DNA of 64,000 bases from JADKAV01 sp037046735 (GTDB lineage: Bacteria > Actinomycetota > Actinomycetes > S36-B12 > UBA10799), in assembly GCA_037046735.1 (NCBI GenBank), contig JBAOHC010000029.1:62001-126000 (forward strand). Direction: 5' to 3'. The stretch's first letter is position 1. Every line of letters begins with the position of its first letter. This document shows positions 17,632-27,971 of this stretch, in pieces. The position numbers were made by a program, and so were the translations under genes. Below the pieces are notes generated by a model. The model saw only the letters and a list, made by a program, of their open reading frames with translations, ran no database searches and was not told the origin of the DNA.

Positions 17632-17972
17632 CGCCACTGCGAGACGACCTGCAACAGCGCGGTGACCAGCACCAGCATCCGGCGGTGCCCGGTGTGCAAA
17701 GGCAAGCCGCTTCCCATCCAATGGGACATCCCCGGCCCAGAGGGCGGTAGCTGCCTACAAGCACGGCGAAGTGGCGTAGGCGGGTGGGTCATCGACTTCG
17801 CCCACCATCCGCGGTCAAAGCGGCGCTGCGTGCGAATGAACATTGACGATCGAGCCCAACGTCCCCCCGACGGTCTCACGAGCCCGCCAGTACGTTGCGC
17901 CTCGATACCGCGTCGCACCGCTGCCCATGCACCACGTCTCGACGTCGCCAAAGGTCGGCTGGTCGCTCTCGC
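17632..17972 (+). pseudogene. Decayed second copy of the zinc-ribbon gene 3' half
   Basis: Aligns base by base with 14714-15030, which is the 3' half of the zinc-ribbon gene plus about 80 bp beyond its stop. Shared runs include gcgcggtgaccagc, ggtagctgcctac and gatcgagcccaacgtccc. It has a stop (TAG at about 17777-17779) and frame changes, so it is not translated as a ribbon protein, although the first C-P-V-C is still readable. Copy order shows that a segment of the island was duplicated some 2.9 kb away. The 446 bp between 17613 and 18060 hold this relic and repeat copy 4, nothing else. Confidence 0.75.
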
Positions 17973-18015
17973 GTAGTCGTTGCACCCCGCAACCGAACCG
18001 CTCCGCCCGTCGTGG

Positions 18016-18038
18016 CACAAACGAGGGTCTGCGGGACA
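18016..18038. repeat. Dispersed repeat copy 4 (island repeat)
   Basis: CACAAACGAGGGTCTGCGGG followed by ACA. Identical to copy 3 over CACAAACGAGGGTCT, then diverging and lacking the ATGATCTTGT tail. It lies just past the decayed zinc-ribbon copy. Confidence 0.6.
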
Positions 18039-18677
18039 CCTGCGCGACAGGACTGAGGACTAGTGGCGCGCTACAGCCGCGAGGACCTTCTGGTACTTGG
18101 ACGTGTCGTGGCCCCTGGCCTCTGCCACAACCAGTAGGTGTGACTCCGGTCTCCAGTCCCAATAGTCGCGACTCAAAGGGAGCACCAGCACACGCTCAAG
18201 ACCGCCTTCGACGGCCTGGGAGACGGCTGAATCGGTCAGGAATACCCGGACTGTCTTGGGCTTGTGAACTGCACATCCGTCACGCACTGCAGCAATGGAG
18301 CGGACTGTTCGGCCATCCACCTACCGACGACACGCTCGGAATCCAAACGCTCTTTGAATAGCTGAACCTCCTGCCATTCCTCACTCTGCATGGGCGGCTG
18401 CGTTCCACTGGTCAGCGTCCCGGCATCCCAAGACTGCTCGATGAGCGCCGCGAGCCTCTCCGAGTCACCGGGACCGGCATACAGGGATCCGGCGAGCCAG
18501 GTGTTCACCAGAGCGGGCACAGACGCCAACGCGGAAAAGCCGAAGCCGTCACGCATGCACAGTGACTGCGTGAGCACGTCACTTGGCTGCACGTCGGGGA
18601 CGTGCCGCTGCCAGCGGTTTCGCCGGTGGTGTGCAAGAGCGATACCGAAGACGCGGACCGCAGTAGCTGTTCCGGCC

Positions 18678-20174
<1,497 letters not shown>

Positions 20175-20189
20175 GGGTATCTCTCCTTG

Positions 20190-21605
20190 TTATGAATCAA
20201 AACCGAGACCCAGGCGGTCCAGGGTCTTCAGCCAGAGGTCGCGGTGGCCCTGCTGCTCGTCGGCCTTGGCCAGGGAACGGCGGGTCAGGTCGATCCCGAT
20301 CTGGCGGATCGGGTTCGGCGGGAACGGCAACGGTTTGGACCGGACCATCTTCAGTCGCGTACGTTCGGTGTCCTCACCGAGTAGCAGGTCCAGCACCACG
20401 TCGGCGCCAAAGCGCGAGGCACCCACGCCCAGACCGGTGAATCCGAGGCTGTAGGCCACCCGCGAGCCGTAGGCCGTCCCCCAGAAGGCACTGAAGCGCG
20501 AGCAGGTGTCGATCGCACCCGCCCAGGCGAATTCCACGGGAACCCCCATCGTCTGGGGGAAGGTCTGGTGCAAGTGGGTCACCAGTCGCGCGGTCAGATC
20601 GTCATCGCGTTCCAGATGAGACCCGGGTCGCTCCCCGGCTTTGTAAACGGCGTCGTAGCCACCGAACAGGATCCGGTTGTCGTCGGTGAGCCGGTAATAG
20701 TGGAACTGGTTGCCCGAGTCCCCGATGCCCTGACGCTGCGCCCACCCGATGTCGTCCAGCACATCCGCGGGCAGCGGTGCGGTGACCACGACATGGTCGA
20801 AGACCGGCACGACGTAGGCGTTGAGCCGGCGAAGCAGGGGTGCGTGAGCAGCTGTGGTCAGGGCCACCCGCGCAGTGTCGATCCGGCCGCCGAAGGTATG
20901 CACGCTCATCCCCGCGCCGTTGGACTGCAGCCGATCGGCTGGGCAGTGTTCGTGGATGCGAACCCCCAGGCTCTCGGCAGCGCGAGCCAGCCCCCACGCC
21001 AGTCGCGCCGGGTCGACGATGGCCACCTGGGGGTCGAAGATGCCAGCGCGGTAGAGCGGAGACGCCACGTGTGCCTGCACCTGGTCGGCGGTGAGCAACT
21101 CCAACTCGACGCCGTGGGCAGCCGCACTGCGGGCGTGCTCCTGCAGATGAGCCACCTGGTGCTCGGCAGTCGCCACATCCAGTTCCCCGGTCCGCAGGTA
21201 CCCGCAGTCGATCCCGAACTCGCCAATCGTGGCCTCCACGGCGGCCAGGTTGTCCACCCCCAGCTGGTAGAGCCGTGTGAACTCGTCGGGCCAGCGTTCG
21301 ATGCCATTGCTGTAGCCGTGGGTGATGGACGACGCCACGAAACCGCCATTGCGCCCCGAAGCGCTCTGCGCGATGCGCCCGCCCTCCAGCAGCACCACAT
21401 CGAGGTCCGGCCGGCGCTGCTTGGCGCGCACAGCCGTCCACAGCCCCGACAACCCCGCTCCAACGACGACCAGATCGGCCGTCGTGATGCCCTCCAGGGC
21501 GGGCCGGGCCGCGGGACGGCCGGGCTGCGCCAGCCAGTACGGCTCGTGGCGAGCCTCCCGCAGTGCCGCCCGCCCCTGCGCAGAGGCCACGGCAGCGAAG
21601 GACAT
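20190..21605 (-). CDS. FAD-dependent amine oxidoreductase (DAO/PuuB family)
   Basis: 471 residues, complete. N-terminal Rossmann motif V-V-G-A-G-L-S-G-L-W at about residue 48, S-A-S-G-R-N-G-G-F-V, and the C-terminal closing region G-L-G-V-G-A-S. The family oxidises gamma-glutamylputrescine, glycine-betaine relatives or similar amines with O2 as acceptor. The ATG overlaps the potC stop by one base (TGATG), with AAGGAGG upstream: tight coupling to the putrescine/spermidine importer. This supports a polyamine-derived substrate. Confidence 0.85.
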   Translation of the reverse strand: MSFAAVASAQGRAALREARHEPYWLAQPGRPAARPALEGITTADLVVVGAGLSGLWTAVRAKQRRPDLDVVLLEGGRIAQSASGRNGGFVASSITHGYSNGIERWPDEFTRLYQLGVDNLAAVEATIGEFGIDCGYLRTGELDVATAEHQVAHLQEHARSAAAHGVELELLTADQVQAHVASPLYRAGIFDPQVAIVDPARLAWGLARAAESLGVRIHEHCPADRLQSNGAGMSVHTFGGRIDTARVALTTAAHAPLLRRLNAYVVPVFDHVVVTAPLPADVLDDIGWAQRQGIGDSGNQFHYYRLTDDNRILFGGYDAVYKAGERPGSHLERDDDLTARLVTHLHQTFPQTMGVPVEFAWAGAIDTCSRFSAFWGTAYGSRVAYSLGFTGLGVGASRFGADVVLDLLLGEDTERTRLKMVRSKPLPFPPNPIRQIGIDLTRRSLAKADEQQGHRDLWLKTLDRLGLGFDS

Positions 21606-22426
21606 CAGACCTCCTTGCGTCGCATGCTGCGGATCTGGGAGATGAGCACGAGGGCCAACGCGATGAAGAACATCGCCGAAGCGATCACATTGGCCTGCGC
21701 CGGGATGCCGCGGGTGCTGGCGACGTACACGAACTTCGGGAACGTCGTGAACTGACCGGAGTTGAAGTTCGTGATGATGAAGTCGTCGAAGCTCAGTGAG
21801 AACGCCAGCAGCGCCGCGGCGGCGATACCCGGCATCACCAGCGGCAGCGTGATCCGCCTGAACGCTTCGCGCTCGCTGGCGTAGAGGTCCATCGCCGCCT
21901 GTTCCAGGCGGGCGTCGAGGCTGGCCACCCGGGCCTTGACCGTGACCACCACGAAGGAGATGCAGAACATCACATGGGCGATGAACACGGTCCAGAAGCC
22001 CAGTGGCACGAAGACGTTGAGGAACAGGGCCAGCAGCGACGAGCCCAGCACCACCTCCGGGGTCGCCATGGGCAGGAAGATCGTGAGATTTGTGGTGCTG
22101 CGGCCGCGGAACTGATGGCGCACCAGGGCGAACGCGATCATGGCGCCGAGGATCGTGGCCACGACCGTGACGCCGGCCGCGAGCACGACCGAGTTCACCA
22201 CCGACTCGCACACCTGGGGAGCGCCGCACGGGTTGCGCCAGTTGTCCAGGGTGAATCCGCGCCACACCAGGTTCGTGCGCCCGGCGTCGTTGAACGAGAA
22301 CACGAACGTGTACGCAACTGGCAGCAGCAGGTACACGAAGGCGATGAATGCGTAGATCTTCAAGACGTTGTCGCCAGACCAGGTCCGCATGCGCACCGTC
22401 GCCGGGGCCTTCGCAGTGGTGCTCAT
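21605..22426 (-). CDS. potC: Polyamine ABC transporter permease (PotC-type)
   Basis: 273 residues with six membrane helices and the binding-protein-dependent EAA loop (E-Q-A-A-M-D-L-Y-A-S-E-R-E-A-F-R-R-I-T-L-P). Inner membrane half-channel for spermidine/putrescine uptake. It overlaps potB by four bases at its start and the FAD gene by one base at its end. The long periplasmic loop after helix 1 contains two cysteines (N-P-C-G-A-P-Q-V-C), an actinobacterial trait. Substrate by family and context; no direct substrate residue is readable. Confidence 0.88.
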   Translation of the reverse strand: MSTTAKAPATVRMRTWSGDNVLKIYAFIAFVYLLLPVAYTFVFSFNDAGRTNLVWRGFTLDNWRNPCGAPQVCESVVNSVVLAAGVTVVATILGAMIAFALVRHQFRGRSTTNLTIFLPMATPEVVLGSSLLALFLNVFVPLGFWTVFIAHVMFCISFVVVTVKARVASLDARLEQAAMDLYASEREAFRRITLPLVMPGIAAAALLAFSLSFDDFIITNFNSGQFTTFPKFVYVASTRGIPAQANVIASAMFFIALALVLISQIRSMRRKEV

Positions 22427-23340
22427 ACCAGGTCCTCCGTTCCGAGTCGACGCACGTAGAACAAGACCAGCACCAGGATGGAGGCCATCAGGATGAAGGA
22501 CAGGACTGCCGCTGTCGGATAGTCGTTGACGCTGAGGAAGGTGTACTCGATCCGGTTGCCGATCATGGTGTTCGAGGGTCTGCCCAGCAGGGCCGCGTTA
22601 ACGTAGTCGCCGGCCGCCGGGATGAACGTGAGCAGCGTGCCGGCGACCACCCCGGGCAGTGACAGTGGGAAGGTGACCTTGCGGAAACCGGTGATGGGTT
22701 TGGCGTACAGGTCGCCGGCAGCTTCGATGAGCCGGTGGTCGACCCGCTCCAGGCTGGCGTAGATCGGCAGCGTCATGAACGGCAAGAAGTTGTAGGTCAG
22801 ACCCATGATGACCGCGAAGGCGGAGGGATACACCCCGCCGGTCTCGCTCACCAGCCCGGCCCACCGCAGGATGGCGACGACCGGGCCCTCGTCGGCGAGG
22901 ATCTGGCGCCACGCCACCGTCCGCAGGATGAACGACACGAAGAACGGTGCGATGACCAGGACGAGGAGAAGATTGCGGTACTTGCCGCCCTTGAACGCGA
23001 TCGCGTAGGCCAGCGGGTATCCGATGGCCAGTGCCAACAGTGTCGCGGCGCCGGCATACAAGAAGGAGCGGAACAGTGGCACGTAGTACGTGCTGTCGGT
23101 CAGCGTGTTCCAGTAGTTGGCGAAGTGGAAGGTCTGTTCGAACTCCCCGACCTCGCCGCCGGGCACCGGTGTCATCAGACTGGTGCCGAACAGGGTGACC
23201 AGCGGCACCACGAAGAAGATCGCGAGCCACAGCAGGCCGGGCAGCATCAACCAGTACGGAGTGAGCTTGCCAGCCTTCTGCGGCTTGTTGTGGTGGGGTT
23301 GCTCCTCGAGCGTGTCAGCGATAGCAGCAGCGATCGACAT
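22423..23340 (-). CDS. potB: Polyamine ABC transporter permease (PotB-type)
   Basis: 305 residues from ATG 23340 (one-base TGATG overlap with potA). Six membrane helices, EAA motif (E-A-A-G-D-L-Y-A-K-P-I-T-G-F-R-K-V-T-F-P). The N-terminal 25 residues are a polar cytoplasmic tail (E-E-Q-P-H-H-N-K-P-Q-K). It pairs with PotC as the two non-identical channel subunits. Confidence 0.88.
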   Translation of the reverse strand: MSIAAAIADTLEEQPHHNKPQKAGKLTPYWLMLPGLLWLAIFFVVPLVTLFGTSLMTPVPGGEVGEFEQTFHFANYWNTLTDSTYYVPLFRSFLYAGAATLLALAIGYPLAYAIAFKGGKYRNLLLVLVIAPFFVSFILRTVAWRQILADEGPVVAILRWAGLVSETGGVYPSAFAVIMGLTYNFLPFMTLPIYASLERVDHRLIEAAGDLYAKPITGFRKVTFPLSLPGVVAGTLLTFIPAAGDYVNAALLGRPSNTMIGNRIEYTFLSVNDYPTAAVLSFILMASILVLVLFYVRRLGTEDLV

Positions 23341-24506
23341 CAGGAAAGCACCAGTTCCTGCTCGACTCCCGCGTTGATGTCTTCGGAACCGCTGAGGACG
23401 AAGCCGTGCACCGGCAGCCACGACAGCCGCACGCGCGACCCGGTCGAAAGCATCTCGCGAGCGCTGAGATTCTGCGCGAACACGTTGATCACGTCACCCC
23501 CGGAGGTGCGCACCTCATACTGGGTGCTCACCCCCAGGAAGCTGCTGGTGACCACGACGCCGTCGACGAAGTTGCCATGGCTGGGGGCTGGCGCGGCGTC
23601 GTCGAGGGCCTCGATGTGGATCTTCTCCGGCCGGACCCCGACCAGCACCCGGGTGCCGGCCGTCAGATTCACCCGGTCCGCCACCCGGGCCCGCGGCATG
23701 ACGAAGCGGCCATCGGAGTCCTCGAGGATCACGTCGTCACCGCTGGTCTGCACGACCTGGGCTCCGAACAGGTTGGACTGGCCGAGAAAGTTGGCGACGA
23801 AGGCGGTGTGCGGGGATTCGTAGAGTTCGGTGGGCGGTCCCAGCTGCTCGATGACACCGTTGTTCATCACCGCGACGGTGTCGGCCATCGTCATGGCTTC
23901 CTCCTGGTCGTGGGTCACGTGGATGAACGTCAACCCGACCTCGGTCTGGATGCGTTTGAGCTCCAGCTGCATCTGACGGCGCAGTTTGAGGTCCAACGCT
24001 CCTAGTGGCTCGTCGAGCAGCAGCACGGCGGGCCGGTTGACGATGGCCCGAGCCAGGGCAACGCGCTGTTGCTGTCCACCGGAGAGCTGCGCGGGTTTGC
24101 GCTTGGCCACCGCCGACAACTCGATCAGGGCCAGAGCATCGTCCACCTGCTTCGTGACATCTTTGACACCTCGCCGGCGCAAACCGAACGCCACGTTCTC
24201 CCAGATGGTCATGTGCGGGAACAGGGCGTAGTTCTGGAACACGGTGTTCACCGGTCGGCGGTACGGCTTCTCGTAGGTGATGTCCGCCTCTCCGATCCGG
24301 ATCCGACCGGCGGTGGGTGGTTCCAGGCCGGCCACCATGCGCAGGGTCGTGGTCTTGCCGCATCCCGAGGGGCCGAGCAGCGCGAAGAAGTGGCCCTGGG
24401 GGACGTGCAGGCTGAGATTGTCCACTGCGGTGAAGTCAGCGAATGACTTCACGAGGTTCTCCAGGTAGAGGTCGCCCTCGGCTTTGGTGATGTCTGTCTT
24501 GCTCAT
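23340..24506 (-). CDS. potA: Polyamine ABC transporter ATPase (PotA-type)
   Basis: 388 residues from ATG 24506. Walker A G-P-S-G-C-G-K-T-T at residues 45-53, signature L-S-G-G-Q-Q-Q-R, Walker B V-L-L-L-D-E-P, H-loop V-T-H-D. The C-terminal third is a TOBE/regulatory domain (V-G-V-R-P-E-K-I), as in PotA/FbpC. The frame is open further upstream to 24629, but no homology lies there. Only 11 bp separate it from potD. Confidence 0.92.
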   Translation of the reverse strand: MSKTDITKAEGDLYLENLVKSFADFTAVDNLSLHVPQGHFFALLGPSGCGKTTTLRMVAGLEPPTAGRIRIGEADITYEKPYRRPVNTVFQNYALFPHMTIWENVAFGLRRRGVKDVTKQVDDALALIELSAVAKRKPAQLSGGQQQRVALARAIVNRPAVLLLDEPLGALDLKLRRQMQLELKRIQTEVGLTFIHVTHDQEEAMTMADTVAVMNNGVIEQLGPPTELYESPHTAFVANFLGQSNLFGAQVVQTSGDDVILEDSDGRFVMPRARVADRVNLTAGTRVLVGVRPEKIHIEALDDAAPAPSHGNFVDGVVVTSSFLGVSTQYEVRTSGGDVINVFAQNLSAREMLSTGSRVRLSWLPVHGFVLSGSEDINAGVEQELVLS

Positions 24507-24517
24507 GTGGGGTCTTC

Positions 24518-25690
24518 CTATCCTTGGATGACGCGGCCGAAGGCATCGGTGTACTGGGCTTGTTCTTCCGGGGTGAGGGGTCGGAAGACGTAGGACTGGT
24601 CGAGGATTTCGTCGGTGGGGAAGATCCACGGGCTCTGTGCGAGCTCAGGATCGATCTTCATCATCTCTTCCTTCGCCCCCATCACCGGGCACACGTAGTT
24701 GACGTAGGCGGCCACTTCGGCAGCGATCTCGGGGCGGTAGTAGAAGTCCATGAGGGCCTGCGCCCCCGTCGGGTTACCGGCTGTGATGGGTATCAGCAGG
24801 TTGTCGCTCCACAACGTGCCGCCGGTGTCGGGCAGCGCGAACTCCCACTTGTCCCCCTCTTCGGCGTTGATCTGGAAGATGTCGCCGCTCCACCCGATGG
24901 CCGCCCAGGCCTGCTCGTTGATCAGGTCCTCCTTGTAGGAGTTCCCCTTCACCTGCTTGACCTGTCCGGAGTCAACCTGCTGCTCAAGGACGGCGAGTCC
25001 GGCCATGAACTGCTCGTCGGTGAACTGCTCGGAGATGTCGACACCCTGCGACAGCATGATCACGCCGATGGTGTCGCGCATCTCGGAGAGCACCACGACC
25101 TTGCCCCGCAACTCCGGAGCCCACAAGTCCTCGACTGTCCGTAGCCCGTTGGGGATGCGCTCCTTGTTCCAGGCCAGGCCTGCGAACCCGGACTGCCAGG
25201 TCAAGGAGTACTCGCGCCCGGGGTCGAATGACACATCGTTGAGCGTCGGCAGGATGTTCACCTTGTTCGGGACGGTCTGCTCGCTGATGGGCGCGCAGTA
25301 GCCTTTGCGGATCCACTCGGCGGCCAGCCAGTCCGTCGGGGTGACGAGGTCGTAGCCGATGTCCTGGCCGTTGGCCAGTTGCGGGGCCACCTTGCCGTTG
25401 AAGGAGACGTTGTCGTCGATGTCCTCGCGGTACTCGACCGTGTACCCCGTTTCCTCCTCGAACTGCACGAGCGTGGGGTACGTGCGCGCCTCGTCGTCGT
25501 AGTCGAGGTAGAGCGTCCAGTTGGCCCAGGTGATCGTCTTGCTGTCGCCGCCCCCGCCGGCTTGATTGCCGGGGTTGACCGCTCCCCGGGTACCGCACGC
25601 TGACAGGAGCGCCGCCGCCCCGATTGACCCCAGTAACCCCCGTCGTGACAGTGCCTGTTTGAGGTACTCAGTCCTCGGGTCCAGAGTCAT
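24518..25690 (-). CDS. potD: Polyamine-binding lipoprotein (PotD-type)
   Basis: 390 residues. The N-terminus combines a twin-arginine-like S-R-R-G-L-L (15-20) and a lipobox L-S-A-C with the lipidated Cys at residue 32, so it is a surface lipoprotein likely exported by Tat. The mature part has the PotD/spermidine-binding fold (I-T-W-A-N-W-T-L-Y-L-D, W-L-A-A-E-W-I-R-K-G, and the D-N-L-L-I-P region). The start codon directly follows the ALDH stop (TAGATG), so translation is coupled. Confidence 0.92.
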   Translation of the reverse strand: MTLDPRTEYLKQALSRRGLLGSIGAAALLSACGTRGAVNPGNQAGGGGDSKTITWANWTLYLDYDDEARTYPTLVQFEEETGYTVEYREDIDDNVSFNGKVAPQLANGQDIGYDLVTPTDWLAAEWIRKGYCAPISEQTVPNKVNILPTLNDVSFDPGREYSLTWQSGFAGLAWNKERIPNGLRTVEDLWAPELRGKVVVLSEMRDTIGVIMLSQGVDISEQFTDEQFMAGLAVLEQQVDSGQVKQVKGNSYKEDLINEQAWAAIGWSGDIFQINAEEGDKWEFALPDTGGTLWSDNLLIPITAGNPTGAQALMDFYYRPEIAAEVAAYVNYVCPVMGAKEEMMKIDPELAQSPWIFPTDEILDQSYVFRPLTPEEQAQYTDAFGRVIQG

Positions 25691-27169
25691 CTAGTCGCCT
25701 TTCATCGCGAAGATCGTGCGGTGCCAGTCCTTGTGGGCGTCACCGGTGATGTCCATGGAGACGTGCTTCACCTGCGTGTACTCCTCGAAGGAGTAGGAGC
25801 TCATGTCTTTGCCGAAGCCGGACTGCTTGAAGCCTCCGTGCGGCATCTCGGACACGATCGGGATGTGGTCGTTGATCCATACACAACCGGCCTGAATATC
25901 GCGGCTGGCACGGTGAGCGCGCACCACGTCAGTGGTCCAGGCCGAGGCCGCCAAGCCGTACGGTGTGTCGTTGGCCAGCGCGATCGCTTGGTCGTCGGTG
26001 TCGAAGGGCAACGCGACGAGCACCGGGCCGAAGACCTCGTTCTGCACGATGTCGCTGTCCTGGGCAGCGTCGGTGATCAGCGTGGGGGAGTAGTAACTGC
26101 CGGGCAGGTCGGGGATCGTCCCGCCGCACCGCACCATCGCGCCGTCGGCCACGGCCCGCTCGACCATGCCGGCCACCTTCTGCTGCTGGGCGATGCTGAT
26201 CAGGGGGCCCAAGTCGGTGGCCAGGTCGTCGGTGGCGCCCAGCACGACCGTGTCCATGAGCTTGGCCACACCGGCCACGAAGTCCTCGTAGATGCTGCTG
26301 TGCACGTAGGCCCGGGTGGCAGCCGTGCAGTCCTGCCCGGTGTTGATCAGCGCCCCGGCGACCGCTCCATGAATGGCTGCCTGCAGGTCGGCGTCGGCGA
26401 AGACGACGAACGGGGCCTTGCCCCCCAGCTCAAGGTGCAGGCGCTTCAGCCCTGCCGTGGCGACTTCCGCCACCCGTAGCCCTACCCGCGTGCTGCCGGT
26501 GAAGGACACCATGCGGACGTCGGCGTGTCCCATGAGTGCCTCACCGGCGACCTGGCCGGTACCGGTGATGACGTTGAACACGCCGTCGGGGAACCCGGCC
26601 GCGGTGGCGTCCTCGGCTAACATCAGGGTCGTCAGAGGAGTGAGCTCACTGGGCTTGAGCACGATGGTGTTCCCGGCCGCCACCGCAGGCAACATCTTCC
26701 ACATCGCCATCTGCAGCGGGTAGTTCCAAGGCGCGATCGAGCCGACGACACCGATCGCCTCCCGGCGGATCGTCGACGTGTGGGTACCGTCCCACTCAGT
26801 GGCGGCGGAACCTTGCAGGTGACGAGCGGCGCCGGCGAAGAACTCCGCGTTGTCGATGCTGCCGGGGACGTCGAACTCGCTGGCCAGCCGGATGGGCTTG
26901 CCCGCCTGCGCCGACTCCACCTCGGCGTACTCCTGCGCGCGGGCCGACATCAAACGCGCCAGGTCGTGCAATGCGGTGCTGCGCTCGGCTGGCGTCGCGC
27001 TGGACCAGGCGGGGAAGGCCGCTGCGGCCGCCATGACAGCGGCGTCAACGTCAGCGGCACTGGCCAGGGTCAGCGTCTCGATCACGGATCCGTCGGCCGG
27101 ATTGGTCACATCGAAAGCGCCTCCGGATCCGGCAACGGCGCGACCGTTGATCCACTGTCCAGCGATCAT
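25691..27169 (-). CDS. Aldehyde dehydrogenase, probably aminobutyraldehyde type
   Basis: 492 residues from ATG 27169 (AGGAG nine bases upstream). NAD-dependent ALDH superfamily: G-S-I-A-P-W-N-Y-P-L, the E-L-G-G-K-A-P general base Glu, and N-T-G-Q-D-C-T with the catalytic Cys. Best matched by PatD/Prr-like gamma-aminobutyraldehyde dehydrogenases. It is the first gene of the operon ALDH-potD-potA-potB-potC-FAD oxidoreductase-mmsA, so import, oxidation and aldehyde removal of a diamine are encoded together. Betaine-aldehyde dehydrogenase is the main alternative. Confidence 0.85.
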   Translation of the reverse strand: MIAGQWINGRAVAGSGGAFDVTNPADGSVIETLTLASAADVDAAVMAAAAAFPAWSSATPAERSTALHDLARLMSARAQEYAEVESAQAGKPIRLASEFDVPGSIDNAEFFAGAARHLQGSAATEWDGTHTSTIRREAIGVVGSIAPWNYPLQMAMWKMLPAVAAGNTIVLKPSELTPLTTLMLAEDATAAGFPDGVFNVITGTGQVAGEALMGHADVRMVSFTGSTRVGLRVAEVATAGLKRLHLELGGKAPFVVFADADLQAAIHGAVAGALINTGQDCTAATRAYVHSSIYEDFVAGVAKLMDTVVLGATDDLATDLGPLISIAQQQKVAGMVERAVADGAMVRCGGTIPDLPGSYYSPTLITDAAQDSDIVQNEVFGPVLVALPFDTDDQAIALANDTPYGLAASAWTTDVVRAHRASRDIQAGCVWINDHIPIVSEMPHGGFKQSGFGKDMSSYSFEEYTQVKHVSMDITGDAHKDWHRTIFAMKGD

Positions 27170-27470
27170 GGGTGAGTTCTCCTGACGTATGCCCAGAGCG
27201 ACGTGTGGGCTTTTCGGGATTATTGCATGCGAAAAGGACCTTGCCCACCGCATCGCGCCACGGATTTCGTTGTCCAAGATCCAATGGGGGTGTGGAAGCG
27301 CGAGTCGGGGGAGCTCGTGGCCGGTCTCCATCACCTCCGTTGGGGGTCGACAACGGTTGGCGCGCTGGCCCTCAAGGGGTGCACGGCGCGAGGGGAACCA
27401 CTTGTCGTGGCGCCGTTGTGGGGCGGACCTTGCCGCTGCTCGGACCCGCTGCTGCGGTTACCGTGACAAG
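27170..27470. other. Divergent promoter region of the polyamine operon and RDD gene
   Basis: 300 bp between divergent starts. On the minus strand, a TGCAATAAT box about 60 bases before the ALDH start could be an extended -10. No regulator gene and no clear operator palindrome are seen. Short open frames here (for example 27203-27466) show no family features. Confidence 0.4.
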
Positions 27471-27959
27471 GTGACTGATGACAACCGGGACTTCAGCAGG
27501 CGCGATCTCGCCGGTTGGCTCGAGGGACCCAAGGCAAGCCTGGAGGGCCAGGGCTACGAGTTCGGGTACAAGGGCGAGCGACTCGGTCTGCCCGAATCGG
27601 GGCCCGGCGCGATCGCAGGCATGGGGCGGCGCTTCGTGGCGCTCACCATCGACTGGCTGGCCTGCGTGCTGGTTGCGCAGCTGTTCTCCTCCGGCGCTGC
27701 AAACCCCGCACTGCCGCTGGTGATCTTCTTCGTCGAGGTGGCACTGCTCACCTCGCTGATCGGCTCCAGTTTCGGGCAACGCATCCTCGGGATCCGGGTG
27801 ATCAGTCTGAGCACAGGACGGTTGGACCCCATGCGGGCAGCCCTGCGGACGCTGCTGCTGTGCCTCGTGGTGCCGCCGCTGGTATTCGACCGCGATCAAC
27901 GCGGATTGCACGACAAGGCGGCCAACTCGGTCGCGGTCCGGATGGGCCACGCCAGCTGA
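27471..27959 (+). CDS. RDD family membrane protein
   Basis: 162 residues from GTG 27471. After a soluble N-terminal 45 residues come the RDD landmarks: R-R-F-V-A-L-T-I-D-W (Arg and Asp of the first helix), then G-Q-R-I-L-G-I-R-V, and D-R-D-Q-R-G-L-H-D-K-A. About three to four membrane helices. In other actinobacteria this gene stands between the DUF4191 gene and glnA; here its glnA neighbour is missing. Function unknown. Confidence 0.85.
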   Translation: MTDDNRDFSRRDLAGWLEGPKASLEGQGYEFGYKGERLGLPESGPGAIAGMGRRFVALTIDWLACVLVAQLFSSGAANPALPLVIFFVEVALLTSLIGSSFGQRILGIRVISLSTGRLDPMRAALRTLLLCLVVPPLVFDRDQRGLHDKAANSVAVRMGHAS

Positions 27960-27971
27960 GAACCCCGACCG

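Noticed and set aside
20190..22265. Long 691-residue version of the FAD oxidoreductase
   Set aside because: The first 220 residues lie out of frame over potC and have no homology; ATG 21605 with AAGGAGG is the real start.
27203..27466. 87-residue frame between the ALDH and RDD genes
   Set aside because: No recognisable domain; it lies in a divergent promoter region.
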